Below, piece after piece: positions 1 through 11,960 of a DNA stretch of 64,000 nt. The stretch is from Aquilaria yunnanensis (Eukaryota > Streptophyta > Magnoliopsida > Malvales > Thymelaeaceae). Where the stretch lies: the NCBI GenBank assembly GCA_039654915.1, contig CM077594.1, positions 92,704,893-92,768,892 on the forward strand. Direction: 5' to 3'. Each line of letters begins with the position of its first letter. Position 1 is the first letter of the stretch. The notes below the pieces were generated by a model, which ran no database searches, was not told where the DNA came from, and saw only the letters and a list, made by a program, of their open reading frames with translations. A program made the position numbers and the translations under genes.

Positions 1-1243
1 TTGCTTCAACTTCTGCCACTAAAGGGTTAGAAGATCACAAAAATTTTCTGCCTATAAGCACCAAACACCCTTCATTTGATCTCAAAATTACTCCAGCTCC
101 CACGTTCCAAGAAAGCAAATCACAATCTCCATCTGAATTTATCTTGATTCTACCCTTATTAGGAGGCCACCATTGGTGATTCTGAAGAAGATTAACAGCC
201 CTATGATCTAAAGCAGAATGGCAATTAGCCCAAGATTCATGTACAACTTTATTACTTTGAATACGAATTTAAATAGGCTGCACAGGCCTTTTCTGAAAAT
301 TGACTCATTTCGAGCAAGCCACACAAACTAGCAAGTGTATGCAATAATAAAGCCCAATTTCTTATTATCACTTCCTTTACTAACTTGAGTCAGAACAGCA
401 AAAAGCCGTGCATCAAAAGAGGTTAATTGAGTTTGATCTATTTGGTAGTCCAACATGCCAAACCAAATTGCTCTTGTCCAGTCATACCTTAAGAGGGGCA
501 TGCTCCATTATTTTAGTGATGGAACGGAAGGGGCAATGAGGATTCCTTATTATCTTCCTATTAGCCAGATTGCTCCTCTTAGCTAAGGCATTATGGCAAG
601 CTCTCCACAAGAAGGATTTTAGTTTCGGAATGCAATTAATCTGCCACAAAAGCTTCCACAATTGAGAATTGACCTGGTAAGAAGAAGAAGCTCTATTAGG
701 AAGAGAGTATCTTTGAATCTGGAAGTTATATGCTAATCTAACTGTTAAATCCCCCGAATTTTCAAAAGGCCATATAACAATATCATTTTGAAGAGGATTA
801 CCCAGAAGAATTTGCCTTACAATTTGAGCTTCATGTTCTAAGATCCATGGCTGAATCTTTCTAAGGTCCCAAGATAGGAAGAAAGGCCTAATACTCTTGC
901 AGACTTTTATATTAGTTGCATTTTCTGGCACAAGCCCTGAGGGGTGTAAACATAAATTTTTCAAATTTGGGATTTAAAGGTCTTTCCAAATTCTAATGGT
1001 TCTTCCATTTCCAACCTGCCAGCAATAATCTTTCATGAATAAATTTCTCTCTTCCAAGAGACTAGACCAGCCCCAAGATGGTTTAGAGCCCTTCTTTGCT
1101 TCTAAGAAAGAAGAATTTGGGTAGTAAAAGCCTTTCAGGATCTTGACCCAGAAACTATTCAGATTATATTGGATTCTCCATGTGAGCTTAGCGAGTAAAG
1201 CATTATTGAATTTCTCCAATTCCTTAAATCTAAGGCCTCTCAT
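1..1243 (-). pseudogene. LINE ORF2 C-terminus: zf-RVT and RNase H-like regions
   Basis: At 1243-974 the frame reads the thumb-to-linker region (MRGLRFKELEKFNNALLAK, then WQVGNGRTIRIWKD). At 964-482 it reads a zf-RVT-like region (LWKLLWQINCIPKLKSFLWR). Near 190-1 the reading NSDGDCDLLSWNVGAGVILR followed by a late AEVEA corresponds to the RVT_3 RNase H-like domain. Stops and frame changes separate the pieces. The 250-480 stretch is low-quality coding relic of the same domain. Confidence 0.7.
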
Positions 1244-1510
1244 ATTTTTAACTGTCGCCAGGTAATCCCAACTTTTCTAGTGAATTTTATTGCTTGTTTT
1301 AGAGTAGCCCCACCAGAAGTTTGCAATAAGAGCATTAACTTTCTTGCACCATCCCTCTGGTAACTTAAAACAGCTCATAATGTAGGTGGGGATGGCACAG
1401 ACTACTACTTTTATCAGGATTTCTTTGTTTGCATGAGACAACATATGCCCTTTCCAACTCTGTAGCTTCCAAACAATTCTATCTCTTAAGAAACTTAAAG
1501 CCTCTGTTTT

Positions 1511-2700
1511 TTACTTGCCCCACACTGTTGGGATGCCCAGATATTTTCCAGGACTATTCTCCTTAGGGATGCTAAGGATGTGACTAATTTTAGATTGGCT
1601 TTCCACAAAAGTATTGCTGCTAAAGAACATGCTTGACTTTTCCAGATTTATAGACTGACCAGAGGCTTTGCAAAATAAGTTCAGCAAAGATTTAAGTTGA
1701 TAGCAATTGTCAACATTGATTGATAGAAAAAATAGAGAATCATCAACAAAGAATATATGAGAAGGAGTAGGGTAGTGCCTATTGAACTTGATCTTTTGTA
1801 TTTTGTTACAATCTATAACTGCTGACAACATCAAGGAAACAGCTTCAGTTATGAAGATAAAAAGGTAAGGAGACAAGAGATCTCCATGTCTTAACCTTCT
1901 AGATGGCACAAAAATGTCAATTTCTTTCCCATTAATCAGCAACCTATATGATACAGACCTCACTAAGTTTATCCATTTCACCCATTTCAGATCAAAATCC
2001 ATGCATTTCATAATCTTTTCTAGGAAATCCCACTTCATTTTATCATAAGCTTTATTCATATCTATCTTAACAACTATTTTACATTTTTTTCCTGATTTTT
2101 ATACCCTTAGATGATGGAAGGCTTCATGAGGTATGATTATGTTATCTTAAATCAACCTCCCCTTGATAAAAGCATTCTAAAAGGTTGAGACTAAAGAGTT
2201 CATGTGGGGCTTAATCCTATTCACTAAAACTTTATAAATGATTTTATAAGAGAAATTACAAAGACTAATATGTCTAAATTGAGCTACTGTCTCAGGGCAA
2301 TTAGCTTTGGAAATAAGCATAATTAAATAAATGTTGATAGCAGAGTTGAAAATACCATGGGCAAAATATGCTTTAACAGCAACCACAACATTTTCTCCAA
2401 CTTCTTCCCAGAAAGAATGGAAAAATAGATCCAAAAATCCATCAAAACTTGGTGCTTTCAGCCCACTCATTTGGAACGCAACCTCTTTAATTTCTTCTGA
2501 ACTAACATCTCTAGTTAGAATGGCATTAAGATTTCTAAAAACAACCGCTTGACATGATTAAGCACTTTTTGCATCTCCCTTGGCCCTTCAGAAGTAAATA
2601 GGTTTTTGAAGTAATCTTTAAACATATTCTCTATTGTAACTTCATCATTAACCCACTAATCTAAATGAAGGTTTTTTAATTTCAAAATCTTGTTGGCTAC
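1511..2700 (-). pseudogene. LINE ORF2 reverse transcriptase, broken
   Basis: The fingers region reads at 2470-2177 (KAPSFDGFLDLFFHSFW, then QFRHISLCNFSYKI, the usual RPISLCN motif). After a frameshift the palm reads at 2059-1511 with MNKAYDKMKWDFLEK, the GDLLSPYLFI motif and FVDDSLFF, the equivalent of the FADD active site with Ala replaced by Val. The order and spacing match plant L1 reverse transcriptases. It cannot encode one continuous protein. Confidence 0.85.
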
Positions 2701-2880
2701 TCTTCTCTAAATAGTTGAGGTCTGAAAAAATATTGTGTTTTTATCACCATAATGGAGCCACTGGATTATACTTCTTTGGAACCAGAACATTTTTTCTTTA
2801 AACTAATGTTCATCAAGCTGTTGCTGAATGATCTTTTCCTCTTTAATATTGCAAGAGTCTTTATTCTGAAGTTCTCTCAA

Positions 2881-3791
2881 CTAAGAAGAAAGCTTATCAA
2901 TCTCCATTATGTTGTTGTGGAAATGGTTCTTACTCCAAAGAATTAGATCCTTTCTACATTGACCAAGCCTTTTTTGCAATCTAGTCATTGCCTCATGGGA
3001 ATAATCTTTCTGCCATGCAGTTTGCATTACTGTTTGACATTGAGGATCTCTGGTCCACATGGCTTCAAATCTAAACATCCTTCTTCCACTTCTATCCAAA
3101 GGCACTGTATCCAGCAATAACAGTGAATGATTTGATCTAAAACAAGATGGGAAAAAATCTGTGAAAAAAGAAAAAAAAAACAATCTCTAGGAAGAATTAA
3201 TCAAAACCCTACCTAGACGCTATTTAATAGGAAGCTGTTCTCTTTTATTAAACCAAATGAACTTCTGTCCTTTAAAGCTTGCATAAAAGAGATTGGCATC
3301 CAACATCATTACGTGAAAAGCTAACATTTTCTTCTCCTCCAGTTATCTTCTCATCTTGGAAAAAAATCTCATTGAAGTCACCAATACACATCCAAGGGTG
3401 GTTTTGCTTCAATTGAGATAACTGAATTATGTCTATCCATGTCTCTAATCTATCCTCATAGATTGAAGAAGCATAAACCCAAGTAATTGAATTAGTTGAT
3501 TACTCCCCTTATCCAAAATTTCTGAATCTATCCAATGATTTGTTGCTTGATTTATATTGATTGAGATTGAAGAATTCTACCACAAAGATAGGCCTCTAGA
3601 TAAGCCAACTGGGTTCACTACCATTCCACCTTCAAACATGCATTGTCTTCTTGTTTTTCAACAAAAGCTTCCTAATTTTTTGTCTCCATTAAAAAATAGA
3701 TCTAAGGGTTATACTTTAGGATTGATTTTTGCAAGTATTGAATTGTTAAGGGAGCCCCCAAACCCTGACAATTCCAACTGAAGGCTATCAT
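2881..3791 (-). pseudogene. LINE ORF2 endonuclease domain, broken
   Basis: The frame opens at an ATG at 3791-3789 with MIAFSWNCQGLGAP, the characteristic start of plant L1 apurinic endonucleases (the WNCxGLG motif). In-frame stops follow within about 30 codons. Between 3183 and 2881 the end of the domain is readable, including RSNHSLLLLDTVP, which corresponds to the SDHxP region, and FRFEAMWTRDPQC, the usual link to the reverse transcriptase. Ser-Asp-His has become Ser-Asn-His, so the catalytic Asp is lost. Confidence 0.8.
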
Positions 3792-3868
3792 GGCTCCTGG
3801 GTGGCTACTTCTGGGAAGCCACCGAGCCCTTCAGAAGGAATATGAGTAGATTAAGGAATTGATTAAGA

Positions 3869-4130
3869 TTATTTCTTTGGAGGTCTACCTGTTTTCTTTT
3901 TGTTATGAGCTTTAGTACTAGTATTAGAAGAAGACTCTTGGTCAAATGAGGTTTCAGCAGTGATTGGATGAATGCAAAGTTTAGTGGTAGCTTTAGTGAG
4001 GAAAACTTGAGATTTAATAGAAGGGTCTATAAGAGGTTCAACCGAGGTAACAGGCTCTGATACATGAGAAATAGTGTTCGGAAAATGATAGGATAGGGGT
4101 TGGGTAATAAGGTCAGGTTTAATTACTACT
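3869..4130 (-). pseudogene. LINE ORF1 C-terminal fragment
   Basis: One frame stays open for more than 80 codons and ends at a TAA at 3869-3871. The protein is Ser/Thr-rich and finishes with a basic tail (KKKTGRPPKK). It lies just upstream of the endonuclease ATG of the same element. This fits the C-terminus of a plant LINE ORF1 (gag-like RNA-binding protein). The N-terminal part is missing, cut off where a different repeat begins. Confidence 0.55.
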
Positions 4131-5640
4131 AAGAGAATAATTTTATTTTTAACATCATCTTATTAACACATTCATTTAATTTTATTCCTAATTAAGGAAT
4201 AAACTCGCAACATGTAACTAATGTTAGGAATAAACAAAGCAAATTAAACAACACCTAATTATTACCAACGATCAACATCTAATTAGATAAAACTAAAAAC
4301 ATGTAATTAATACCAACTAACAATATCTAATTAATGCCTACATTATTATAATTCTATATACTTATACAAGTAATTAAATTAAAGGAAGAGAAAGAGGCAT
4401 AACTGGAAGAGAAGAGCCATAAAGAAGTTGAAGGGGAGATGAGAATGAGATTTGAAGATGAAGTAGAAAGGAGAAGGACCTAGATATTTCTAGGCAGATA
4501 GTGATGATTTGGTTACGGCATTTCCTACGATTTCTGAGGATATTTTCCAAACGATTTTGAGTTGATTTAATGTTAGCGTCTCAAAATCATAGGAAACAGT
4601 TTTAGTAGCCCACCCTGCCAAATTTGAATTAATTTCACTTTCCCACCCCAAAATTCCCTCCCTAACTTCAATTTTTTATTTTCCCACTCCTTTTCCTAAA
4701 ATTTTCTCACAATTTTCCTAAGACTACATAAAGCTATTTCAGATGATTTTGAGTCAATTTTATGTAATCGTCTTAAATCCTCACAAATATTTAAGATGAT
4801 TTTCCTACGATTTTTTATAAATTAGTAGGAAATTAGTGGGACATTAAAAGATTAAATGAGTACATTAGTGGGAAATTAAAAGATTAAAAAATACATTAGT
4901 TGGAAATTAAAATATTAAATTAATACTTTAATTTACTAAAATATTATGTTTGTTATTTATTAACACAATCACAGATGAAGAATCAAACGTTCAATAAACA
5001 AATTTTTACATGACAACTACATGCTTTCTTACAAATCTAGTATTTAAATAACAACAATATATATTTAAAAAAAAAGTTAATATATAAATAATTAACCTTA
5101 ATATGAAAGATTCTTCAACAGCACTGTAAACAAAAAATAAATGAATACCGGGAATGTGCGAAAGCAGTAGAAGTAGTAGTTGAACCAAAAGAACAAAGAG
5201 AGTAATGGCTGAGAGAAATATGTAGAAAAATCGTAGCATAATAGTAACAAAACTGAAAATTAAGGAAAATCTTAGAATGTGTTTTTCTATGATTTTCAAA
5301 TAAAATTTTTTGCTACAAAATTATTCACAACAAAATTGTACGACAAACTATTCGTAGGAAAATCATAAAAAGCTTTTAATATGACTTTGCGATAATTTCA
5401 ATTCCCTTGATTTTTTCCCCTACCAAAATCGTCACACGCTTTCTTGCACTTATTTCCTGCCAAGTCATTCTAAGACATTTTCAACAATTTTTAACATTGC
5501 ATCATAGGGAGTAGCAAAATAGTAGGAAAAATGTCCGTTGACTATTCAACCCCAACATTTGAAACAGTTTTCCTACAATTTTCTTTTCCTATGATTAATA
5601 TCATAGCACTCATGCATAGGAAATACCCCTCCCCCTTTAG
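4131..5640. repeat. AT-rich relic with repeated CCTACGATTTT motifs, CACTA-like
   Basis: No gene is visible. The motif TTTCCTACGATTTT and its complement AAAATCRTAGGAAA recur in both orientations at about 4526, 4585, 4800, 5350, 5515 and 5570, often paired with GATTTTGAGT. Dense direct and inverted short motifs of this kind are typical of the subterminal regions of plant CACTA (En/Spm) elements. I could not find clean CACTA termini or a target duplication, so the family assignment is tentative. Confidence 0.35.
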
Positions 5641-6099
5641 TGATTTTTATTTTTATTTTATTTAATATTTCTCCTCTATGTGTTCTCTCCCTCCCTTTTA
5701 TTGTTATGTAACTTGCAATCTCAATTAGAGATACAGAAAAAAAAAATAGAAACTTTGATGGTAAGGAAATCAATTAAGCAGTATCAGTTAGCCTTACTCC
5801 ATTTGTTTAAGTGCTATAGGATAAACTCCCAAGTGACCCTCAACTATATGTTTTCTTACATAATTTAGTTTTAAAAAAAAATTGAGATGCATCGATATAT
5901 ATAGCTTTCAAGACACTCAACATATGAACATACAATAAAGGTAATAAAACAAATACATCTGTTACATATTGAAGTAATATATTTAGCTTATATTTATGTT
6001 AACATATGCATTTACCCGAGGTTTTGAACATAATTATTCGGCATTTTAAGGAAATTCTAAAACGATGCTAATCCATGCACAAGATAATATGGGATCAGT

Positions 6100-6320
6100 T
6101 AAAAATACAATTTCAAAAACATCTACAATTTAGATTGAAGTTATTGGTCAAAATTGTAAAGAACAATTAAAAGTCAAGTTAGCTTTATCAGCTTGAGGGT
6201 AATTTTATAATTTATGCATCTAAATATGAGGTGTCATTCAATTATGCATTTATAAGTTTTGCCACTATACAAAAATGTTGTTTTCTTTCACTTTTATAAC
6301 AATATAATAAATTAAGTAGG
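6100..6320. repeat. AT-rich interspersed repeat, copy 1
   Basis: The block begins around TTTAGATTGAAG, continues through AAAGAACAATTAAAAG and AGGTGTCATTCAATTATGC, and ends near a CTTTTATAACAATATAATAAATTA string. The same order of motifs recurs at 6545-6742 and 33500-33712. No coding capacity or termini were recognised. The surrounding 5640-7500 interval holds nothing else that I can support apart from the other repeat copy and the Stowaway element. Confidence 0.5.
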
Positions 6321-6544
6321 CATTAACATCTTATACAACAAAAAAAAAATGAATAAGGCATCTACCGTCAAAAAGATATTAATATGTAAAAATCACCATC
6401 ACAATTTTTAAAATATTTATGTAAATATAATGATTAAAAGATTGATGTTTCAGATTAATTAATCTAAAATGTTAAGATATGTTGGATACGGCCCTCACAT
6501 GTATGAGTGTTCTACTTCAGGTAAAAACATAATTAAGTATTAGG

Positions 6545-6742
6545 TAAATATATATCACCATTTTAGATTGAAAGTCAAATATATAAAAAGATTGGGAAGA
6601 ACATTGAAAAAACATTAACAGAATCAAAATGAAGGTAATTAATTTTGTAATGAGGACAAATATGAAGTGACATTTAATTAAGCTCTAATAATGTATGCAG
6701 TTAATATAATTTCTTTTGCTTTCCCTTCATAATTATATAATA
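6545..6742. repeat. AT-rich interspersed repeat, copy 2
   Basis: Shares the order of motifs with copies at 6100 and 33500: TTTTAGATTGAAAGTCAA, GAAGAACATTGAAA, AAGTGACATTTAATTAAGC and a terminal CTTTCCCTTCATAATTATATAATA. A Stowaway element sits at its right edge. Function is unknown. Confidence 0.5.
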
Positions 6743-6977
6743 CTCCCTTCGTCCCATAAATTTTGATATATTTGACTTTTTGTTGTATTTTGACTCAATT
6801 TTATTCATATTATTGTTTGTTAAAAAAAATCAAAAAAAAAAAATATTTAGAAACTACATATCTTAAATTATCATTCATATACAAAGATTTTGTATTTATA
6901 TATTAAAATGTTGAAAATAAAAAATCATAGATTAATTGCCAAAAACAAATGGAGCAAAACTTTTGGGACGGAGGGAG
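6743..6977. mobile_element. Stowaway-like MITE (Tc1/mariner type)
   Basis: The left end reads CTCCCTTCGTCCCATAAATT. The right end, reverse-complemented, reads CTCCCTCCGTCCCAAAAGTT, so the termini form a near-perfect inverted repeat of about 23 bp. A TA dinucleotide flanks each side (6741-6742 and 6978-6979). The length (235 bp), the CTCCCTCCGT terminus and the TA target site fit the Stowaway family. It has no coding capacity. Confidence 0.88.
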
Positions 6978-7504
6978 TACATTTGAACATGAAAAGTTGG
7001 TGTTAGACGTTATTAAAAAGCTAACAGATATAGATCAACGCATGTGCTCTGAAAGAAGAAGGGTGGAAATTTTAATTTTACTAAATTAGCCCGAAAATCT
7101 TTGATAATTCGCCATCGTATATAATTTTGTTTTAGGCAACCGAATAAGCATGCATGGGAACTTGATCTAATCCAGCATTTTTATTCACCAAAAAAATTTT
7201 CTACTTTCACAGTAGTGGTTGATTTCCACTTATTTGCTCTTTTTTTTTTCTTTGTGAAAACTTCCACTTTTATATAATTATTATAGTTGAATTGAAACAC
7301 TTCTGTGAAACTAAGAAAATGATGCAGACTTATTGAAATTCATTGTAATAATCAACTCAACATAGTTGATAAATTGTGAATAAAATTTAAAGGAAATCAT
7401 TTAGGTTTACAATTTATCCATGGATTTAGTTTTCGTCCACATTTGGAAGTAAATGATTGAAAATGTATAAAAACTAAATTATAAATAATAAAATGGTGAC
7501 AAAA

Positions 7505-7700
7505 CGAATACAAAATCAGGACTAAAAATAGCGACTGAAAGTCAGCCGCTAAGTGCTTTAGTCGCTAATCTGTCAGAATTAAAAAGTTTCACTTTTTATT
7601 GCGACTAATAAGCGATTAAAAGTTTCAGTGGTAGAAATATTAGTCGCCTTTCAGTCACTTTTTTAGGTATCTAATTTGCCTCAATCATTGTTTTAGAGTT
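7505..7700. repeat. Cluster of GCGACT(A/G)A motifs, CACTA-like subterminal region
   Basis: Motifs GCGACTGAAAG, TTTAGTCGCTAA, GCGACTAATAAGCG, TTAGTCGCC and TTCAGTCAC occur in both orientations in under 200 bp. The same motif type lies at 9230-9290, 10060-10115 and 33000-33236. Subterminal repeats of CACTA elements look like this. No terminus could be fixed here. Confidence 0.4.
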
Positions 7701-7734
7701 TAGGATTCTTTTTTTTTTTTTTTTTTTGAATTTT

Positions 7735-9060
7735 TTTTAGGGTTTAGGGATATAGAATTAGGATTTATGGTTTTTAAGGGATTAAGGGAATTGGACATAG
7801 ATTTAGGGTTTGAGATTTTTCTTTTAAGGTTTAGGGTTTGAAATTAGTATAGGGTTAAAGATATTAATTGAATCAATTTAATATTGGGGTTTTAGGACCT
7901 ATTTAGAGCATTTTTACGATTAATTAGGGGAAATTTTTTAGGGTTTAGGGATATATATAGAATTAAAATGGTTTAGGGGTATTTAATTAAGTATTAAGGT
8001 ATTGAAATTTAGGGTATGGGATTTAAATTTAGGGTTTAGGATTTAGGGTTAAAGGTATGTATAGATTGAGTTTAGGGTTTAGGGTTTAGGGTTAATGGTA
8101 TAAATTAGGTTTAGCATTTAGGGTTTGTATTTAGGGTTTTGGGTTTAATTAGGGTTTAGGGTTTGTGCAAAGATTAAGGTTTAATTAGGCTTTGTATTTA
8201 GGGTTTAGGTTTTAGTGTTAATGGTAGTTAGGTTTGGGGTTTAGGGTTTAGTCAATAGGGTTTATGGTTTGGGGTTTAGGGTTTATATTTAGGGTTTAGA
8301 GTTTAGGATTAATGGTAGTTAGGGTTATGGTTTAGGGTTTAATTAATAGGGTTTGTATATTTAGGGTTTAGGGTTAATAGTAGTTAGGTTTAGGTTTAAG
8401 GTTTAATTAGGGTTTAGGGTTTAGGGTTTAGGGTCTAGAGTTTAGGATTAATGATAGTTAGGTTGAAGGTTTGGGGTTTAATTAATAAGGTTTGTATATT
8501 TAAGGTTTAGGGTTAATAGTAGTTAGGTTGAGAGTTTAGGTTTTAATCAGGGTTTGTATTTTGGCTTTAGGGTTTGATTAAGGTTTGTATTTAAGGTTTA
8601 GAGTTTAGGATTAGTGGTAGCTAGAGTTACGGTTTAAGGTTAAATTAATAGGGTTTGTATTTAGGGTTTAGGTTTAATGGTAGTTAAGTTTAGGGTTTAG
8701 GATTTAATTAGTGTTTAGGTTTTAATTAGGGTTTGTATTTAGGGTGTAGGATGTAATTAGGGTTTAGAGTTTAGGATTAATGGTAGTTAGGGTTAGGGTT
8801 TAGGGTTTATAGTTGAATTAGGGTTTAGATTTTAATTAGGGTTTAGGCTTTAAGGTTTAAGTTTGTGATTACATTTTAGGGTTTAGGGTTTAATTAGGGT
8901 TTAGGTTTTAATTAGGGTTTGTTTTAAGTGTTTAGGGATTAGGGGTAAGGAATTAGAGTTTAAGGTTTAATTATGGTTTACGATTTAGGGTTTAAGGTTT
9001 TTGTGTATGTATGTAGTTAGGGTTTGGGGTTTTTTGTATGAAAGGTTGATGGTTATATAT
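7735..9060 (+). repeat. Degenerate interstitial telomere-like repeat block (TTTAGGG)
   Basis: The plus strand is dominated by TTTAGGG and near variants (TTTAGGA, TTTGGGG, TTTAAGG) over about 1.3 kb. Short perfect runs survive, for example three to four heptamers in a row near 8068-8093 and 8407-8437. Higher-order units that include TAATGGTAGTTAGG and AATTAGGGTTTGTATTTAGGG also recur. All units share one orientation. No gene is present. Confidence 0.85.
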
Positions 9061-9299
9061 ATATATAGGGTTCAGGGTTTATAACCTTATATATATTTAT
9101 GATTGTACCATATATATAATTATAAACATATACACACATATATTTATATTTATACTATGTATTTACACATTCCTATCTATGAAAATATAAAGTAAAAAAC
9201 TGGAAAAATAATGAACATAGCAATTGAATTGTGACTAAACTCATGTATGGGGCGACTACATTCATTTGATTGGTTGACTAAATTCATGTTTTTCATAAC

Positions 9300-9985
9300 C
9301 AGTGGCAGATCCAAAAATTTTATAAATGGGGGTCTGAATGCATATATAAATATTAAACTTAGCATTACACAATAAAAATTATAAATTCACATATGTAACA
9401 TAAAATCTAAACTCATGTACTACATGATGATGATTTTTTCTTTTATAAAATTCAAAAAATTCATGAATTTAGCATTTATTTTTTTATACCATTGGTCGAA
9501 CGACAATAACATGAATTATAAAATTACATATGACTTATGGAGATGATGAGTGAAATGTGCATGTTGGTTAGTCTGTAAAGAAAAATATCTCTTCTGGCCA
9601 TTAAACTTCTATGTTTCTTCTCACTTAGCCCCTACATTTTATCTTGTGTTTGACTAGCTCCTTAATTTTTCCATATGTTTGAACAAAAATGTGAGTAAAA
9701 AAATGTTCAAGGTATTGGTGGAAAAATATATAAAAGTTTATGGCTAGTATAGGCTTTTTTCATTAGAAAATTAGTTGTACGTAGAAGAGACTGATCCATT
9801 TTTTGTATTTCTTTAAGTAATAGATGCTTATTCTTTTGTTCAAACAGATGTTATTAAAATTATGGGGATCCACTAAAAAATTTAAAGGGGTCAAATTGTT
9901 AAATTATATATCCCTTATTAATATTTTTTTTCTTAGAAAATGGGGGTCTATGGACCCCCATATACAACACATGAATCTACCACTG
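9300..9985. mobile_element. Non-autonomous hAT element, 686 bp
   Basis: The left terminus reads CAGTGGCAGATCC. The right terminus, reverse-complemented, reads CAGTGGTAGATTC, and a GGGGGTC box follows inside each end. The flanks are TTCATAAC (9292-9299) and TTCATGAC (9986-9993), an 8-bp target duplication with one mismatch. CAGTGG-type ends and an 8-bp duplication are hAT hallmarks. The interior is AT-rich with no transposase. Confidence 0.85.
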
Positions 9986-10188
9986 TTCATGACTGAGAAC
10001 GGCAGTTGGTAATTTCCGTTTAAGTCCCAACTGACCTGCTCAATCGCTATACCCAAGACGGACATTTTTCGCCCATTTTCCCGACTAAACTGTTACTACA
10101 AAAGGGGCTTATTGAGACTCACGATTGCTATTTCAATCTGGGTTTAGTCACTCCATTCATAGCCTTTTACTTCACTCCGATTGTCTCA

Positions 10189-10391
10189 TGAAGAAAACCT
10201 AAACAGAGACGTGAAGATATATTCAAATGGATGTTTTCCGTAATTCTTGAGTAAGCCGAAGCAATACATATATACATGAAGAAGTTAACCTAGTCAATCT
10301 CAACTTCCTTTAATCAAAATTATCTTTATTCCTAGTTATATAGTTCAACTAGGAAACAAACTATATACAATTAATAACAATGATCTTTTTT
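10189..10391 (-). repeat. Copia 3' LTR
   Basis: This stretch matches 29428-29635 in order, including AATTCTTGAGTAAGC, ACATGAAGAAGTTAACC and AACTATATACAATTAATAAC, with scattered substitutions and small indels. Its inner edge abuts the polypurine tract at 10392-10405. The outermost bases at the inner edge seem to be lost compared with the other LTR. Confidence 0.85.
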
Positions 10392-10399
10392 ACTCTCCC

Positions 10400-11955
10400 T
10401 CAAGTTGGAGCATGTGAATTCATAACTCCCAACTTGCTAAGAAGAAAATGAAATTGCTGCTTACCCAGTCCCCTGGTAAACAAATTAGCCAACTGAAGAT
10501 GTGATGTTAGAAATCGTGGAAGAAGTTCTCCACTCATCAGTTTTTCTTGAACAAAATGATAGTCAACTTCAATATGTTTTGTTCTCTCATGAAAAACTGG
10601 GTTGTTGACAATATGTATAGCTGCACGATTATCACAGAAAAGACTTGTTGCCCCCGATTGCTTTACAAATAACTCATTGAGTAATCTATGCAGCTAGATA
10701 ATCTCACTTGATGTCATAGTCATTGTTCTATATTTTACCTCGGCAAATGATCAAGACACTGTTGGTTGCTTATTGCTCCTCCAATATATGGGTGATATTC
10801 CCAATTGCATATAGATTTCAGTTACTAATCTACGAGTCAATGGGCAACTCGTCCAATCTGCATCATAATAGGCTTTTAAAATTAAATCACTTTCACATTC
10901 CAACAAGATGCCTTGACCTGGACAACCTTTCAAGTACTTCAACACTTGAATAAGTCCATCCCAATGCTCCATTCGTGGTTGTTGCACAAACTGGCTTAGT
11001 ACATATGTTGCATAAGCAATATCTGGACAAGTTATTGTTAAGTATAATAATCATCCTACTGAGCTACGATATCTTTTTGGTTCCTGGAAATGATCTCTAT
11101 TGGCATGTCCTAATCAATGATTTTGTTCTATTAGTGTATTTACAGGCCTACATCCTGTGAGTCCAGTTTCCTTTAAAATATCTATAACAAATTTACATTG
11201 GTTGAGAAACAGGCCACCTGCCCCTCATGCAACTTCTATACCAAGAAAATATTTCTATCCTCCCAAATCTTTAACCTTGAACCGACTGTCCAAATATGCC
11301 TTAAAATTCACGCAAGCCTTAGTTTTGTTGCCAGCAAGTGTAATGTCATCAATATACACAAGAAGTCCCATAAAAATATCTTCCTTCTTGTATATGAAAA
11401 GAGTGCTTTCAGCCTTGGATTGCACGAAGCCAAACTCCATAAGAACTTTTGCCAATTTTGCAAACCAATTTCTAGGAGTTTGTTTTAGTCCATATAGAGA
11501 CTTTTTCAACTTATAAACTGTATTTTCTTTTTTGGGGCTGAAACCTAGAAGAAGCTTTATATAGCTTTCTTCATTTAGGTCCTCATGCAAGAAGGCATTA
11601 TTTACGTCCATTTGATGTAGCTATCATCCTTTTTCCACAGCCACAACCAAGAACACTCTCATAGACACATGTTTAGCTACAAGTGCACATATCTTGGTAT
11701 AGTCTTCTCCCCATACTTGACTGAAACCCTGTACAACTAGCCTTGCCTTGAATCGCTCAATACAGCCATCAGCCTCATACTTGATTCAGTAAACCCACTT
11801 GTATCCTACAACCCTTCTTTCTGGAGGTAAGCTCATAATCTCTCATGTTTTGTTGTCTTCCAAGGCCTTGATCTCCTTGTTTATTGCATCAACCCAGCGC
11901 TTATATTTAATGGCTTTTGCATAAGTATTCAGCTTATCATGCGAGTTGATGGCCA
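10400..11955 (-). pseudogene. Copia pol 3' part: reverse transcriptase and RNase H
   Basis: Reading down from 11955, the reverse transcriptase shows EIKALEDNKT, VVGYKWVY, a fragment of RFKARLVVQGFSQ, MDVNNAFLHEDLNEE, SLYGLKQTPRNWF and LLVYIDDITLAG, the YxDD-type active site. RNase H follows with LKGCPGQGILL, YYDADW and SLFCDNRAAIHIVNNP, then HIEVDYHFVQEKL and LFTRGLGKQQF. The stop is at 10402-10400. Several stops and frameshifts interrupt it. The upstream half of the same gene lies beyond 26541. Confidence 0.9.
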
Positions 11956-11960
11956 CTAAG

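Larger units (their letters stand above)
1..4130 (-). mobile_element. Degenerate L1-type LINE (non-LTR retrotransposon)
   Basis: Reading the minus strand from about 4130 down to the window edge gives, in order, the end of ORF1, an endonuclease start, an endonuclease end, a reverse transcriptase, a zf-RVT zinc-binding region and an RNase H-like region. This is the usual order of plant L1-type LINEs. The reading frame is broken many times by stops and frameshifts, so the copy is dead. The element runs off the left edge, so its 3' end and tail are not visible. Sequence above about 4130 is unrelated repeat. Confidence 0.9.

Noticed and set aside
11198..11516. Plus-strand frames of 96-119 codons
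   Set aside because: They are antisense shadows of the copia reverse transcriptase on the minus strand.
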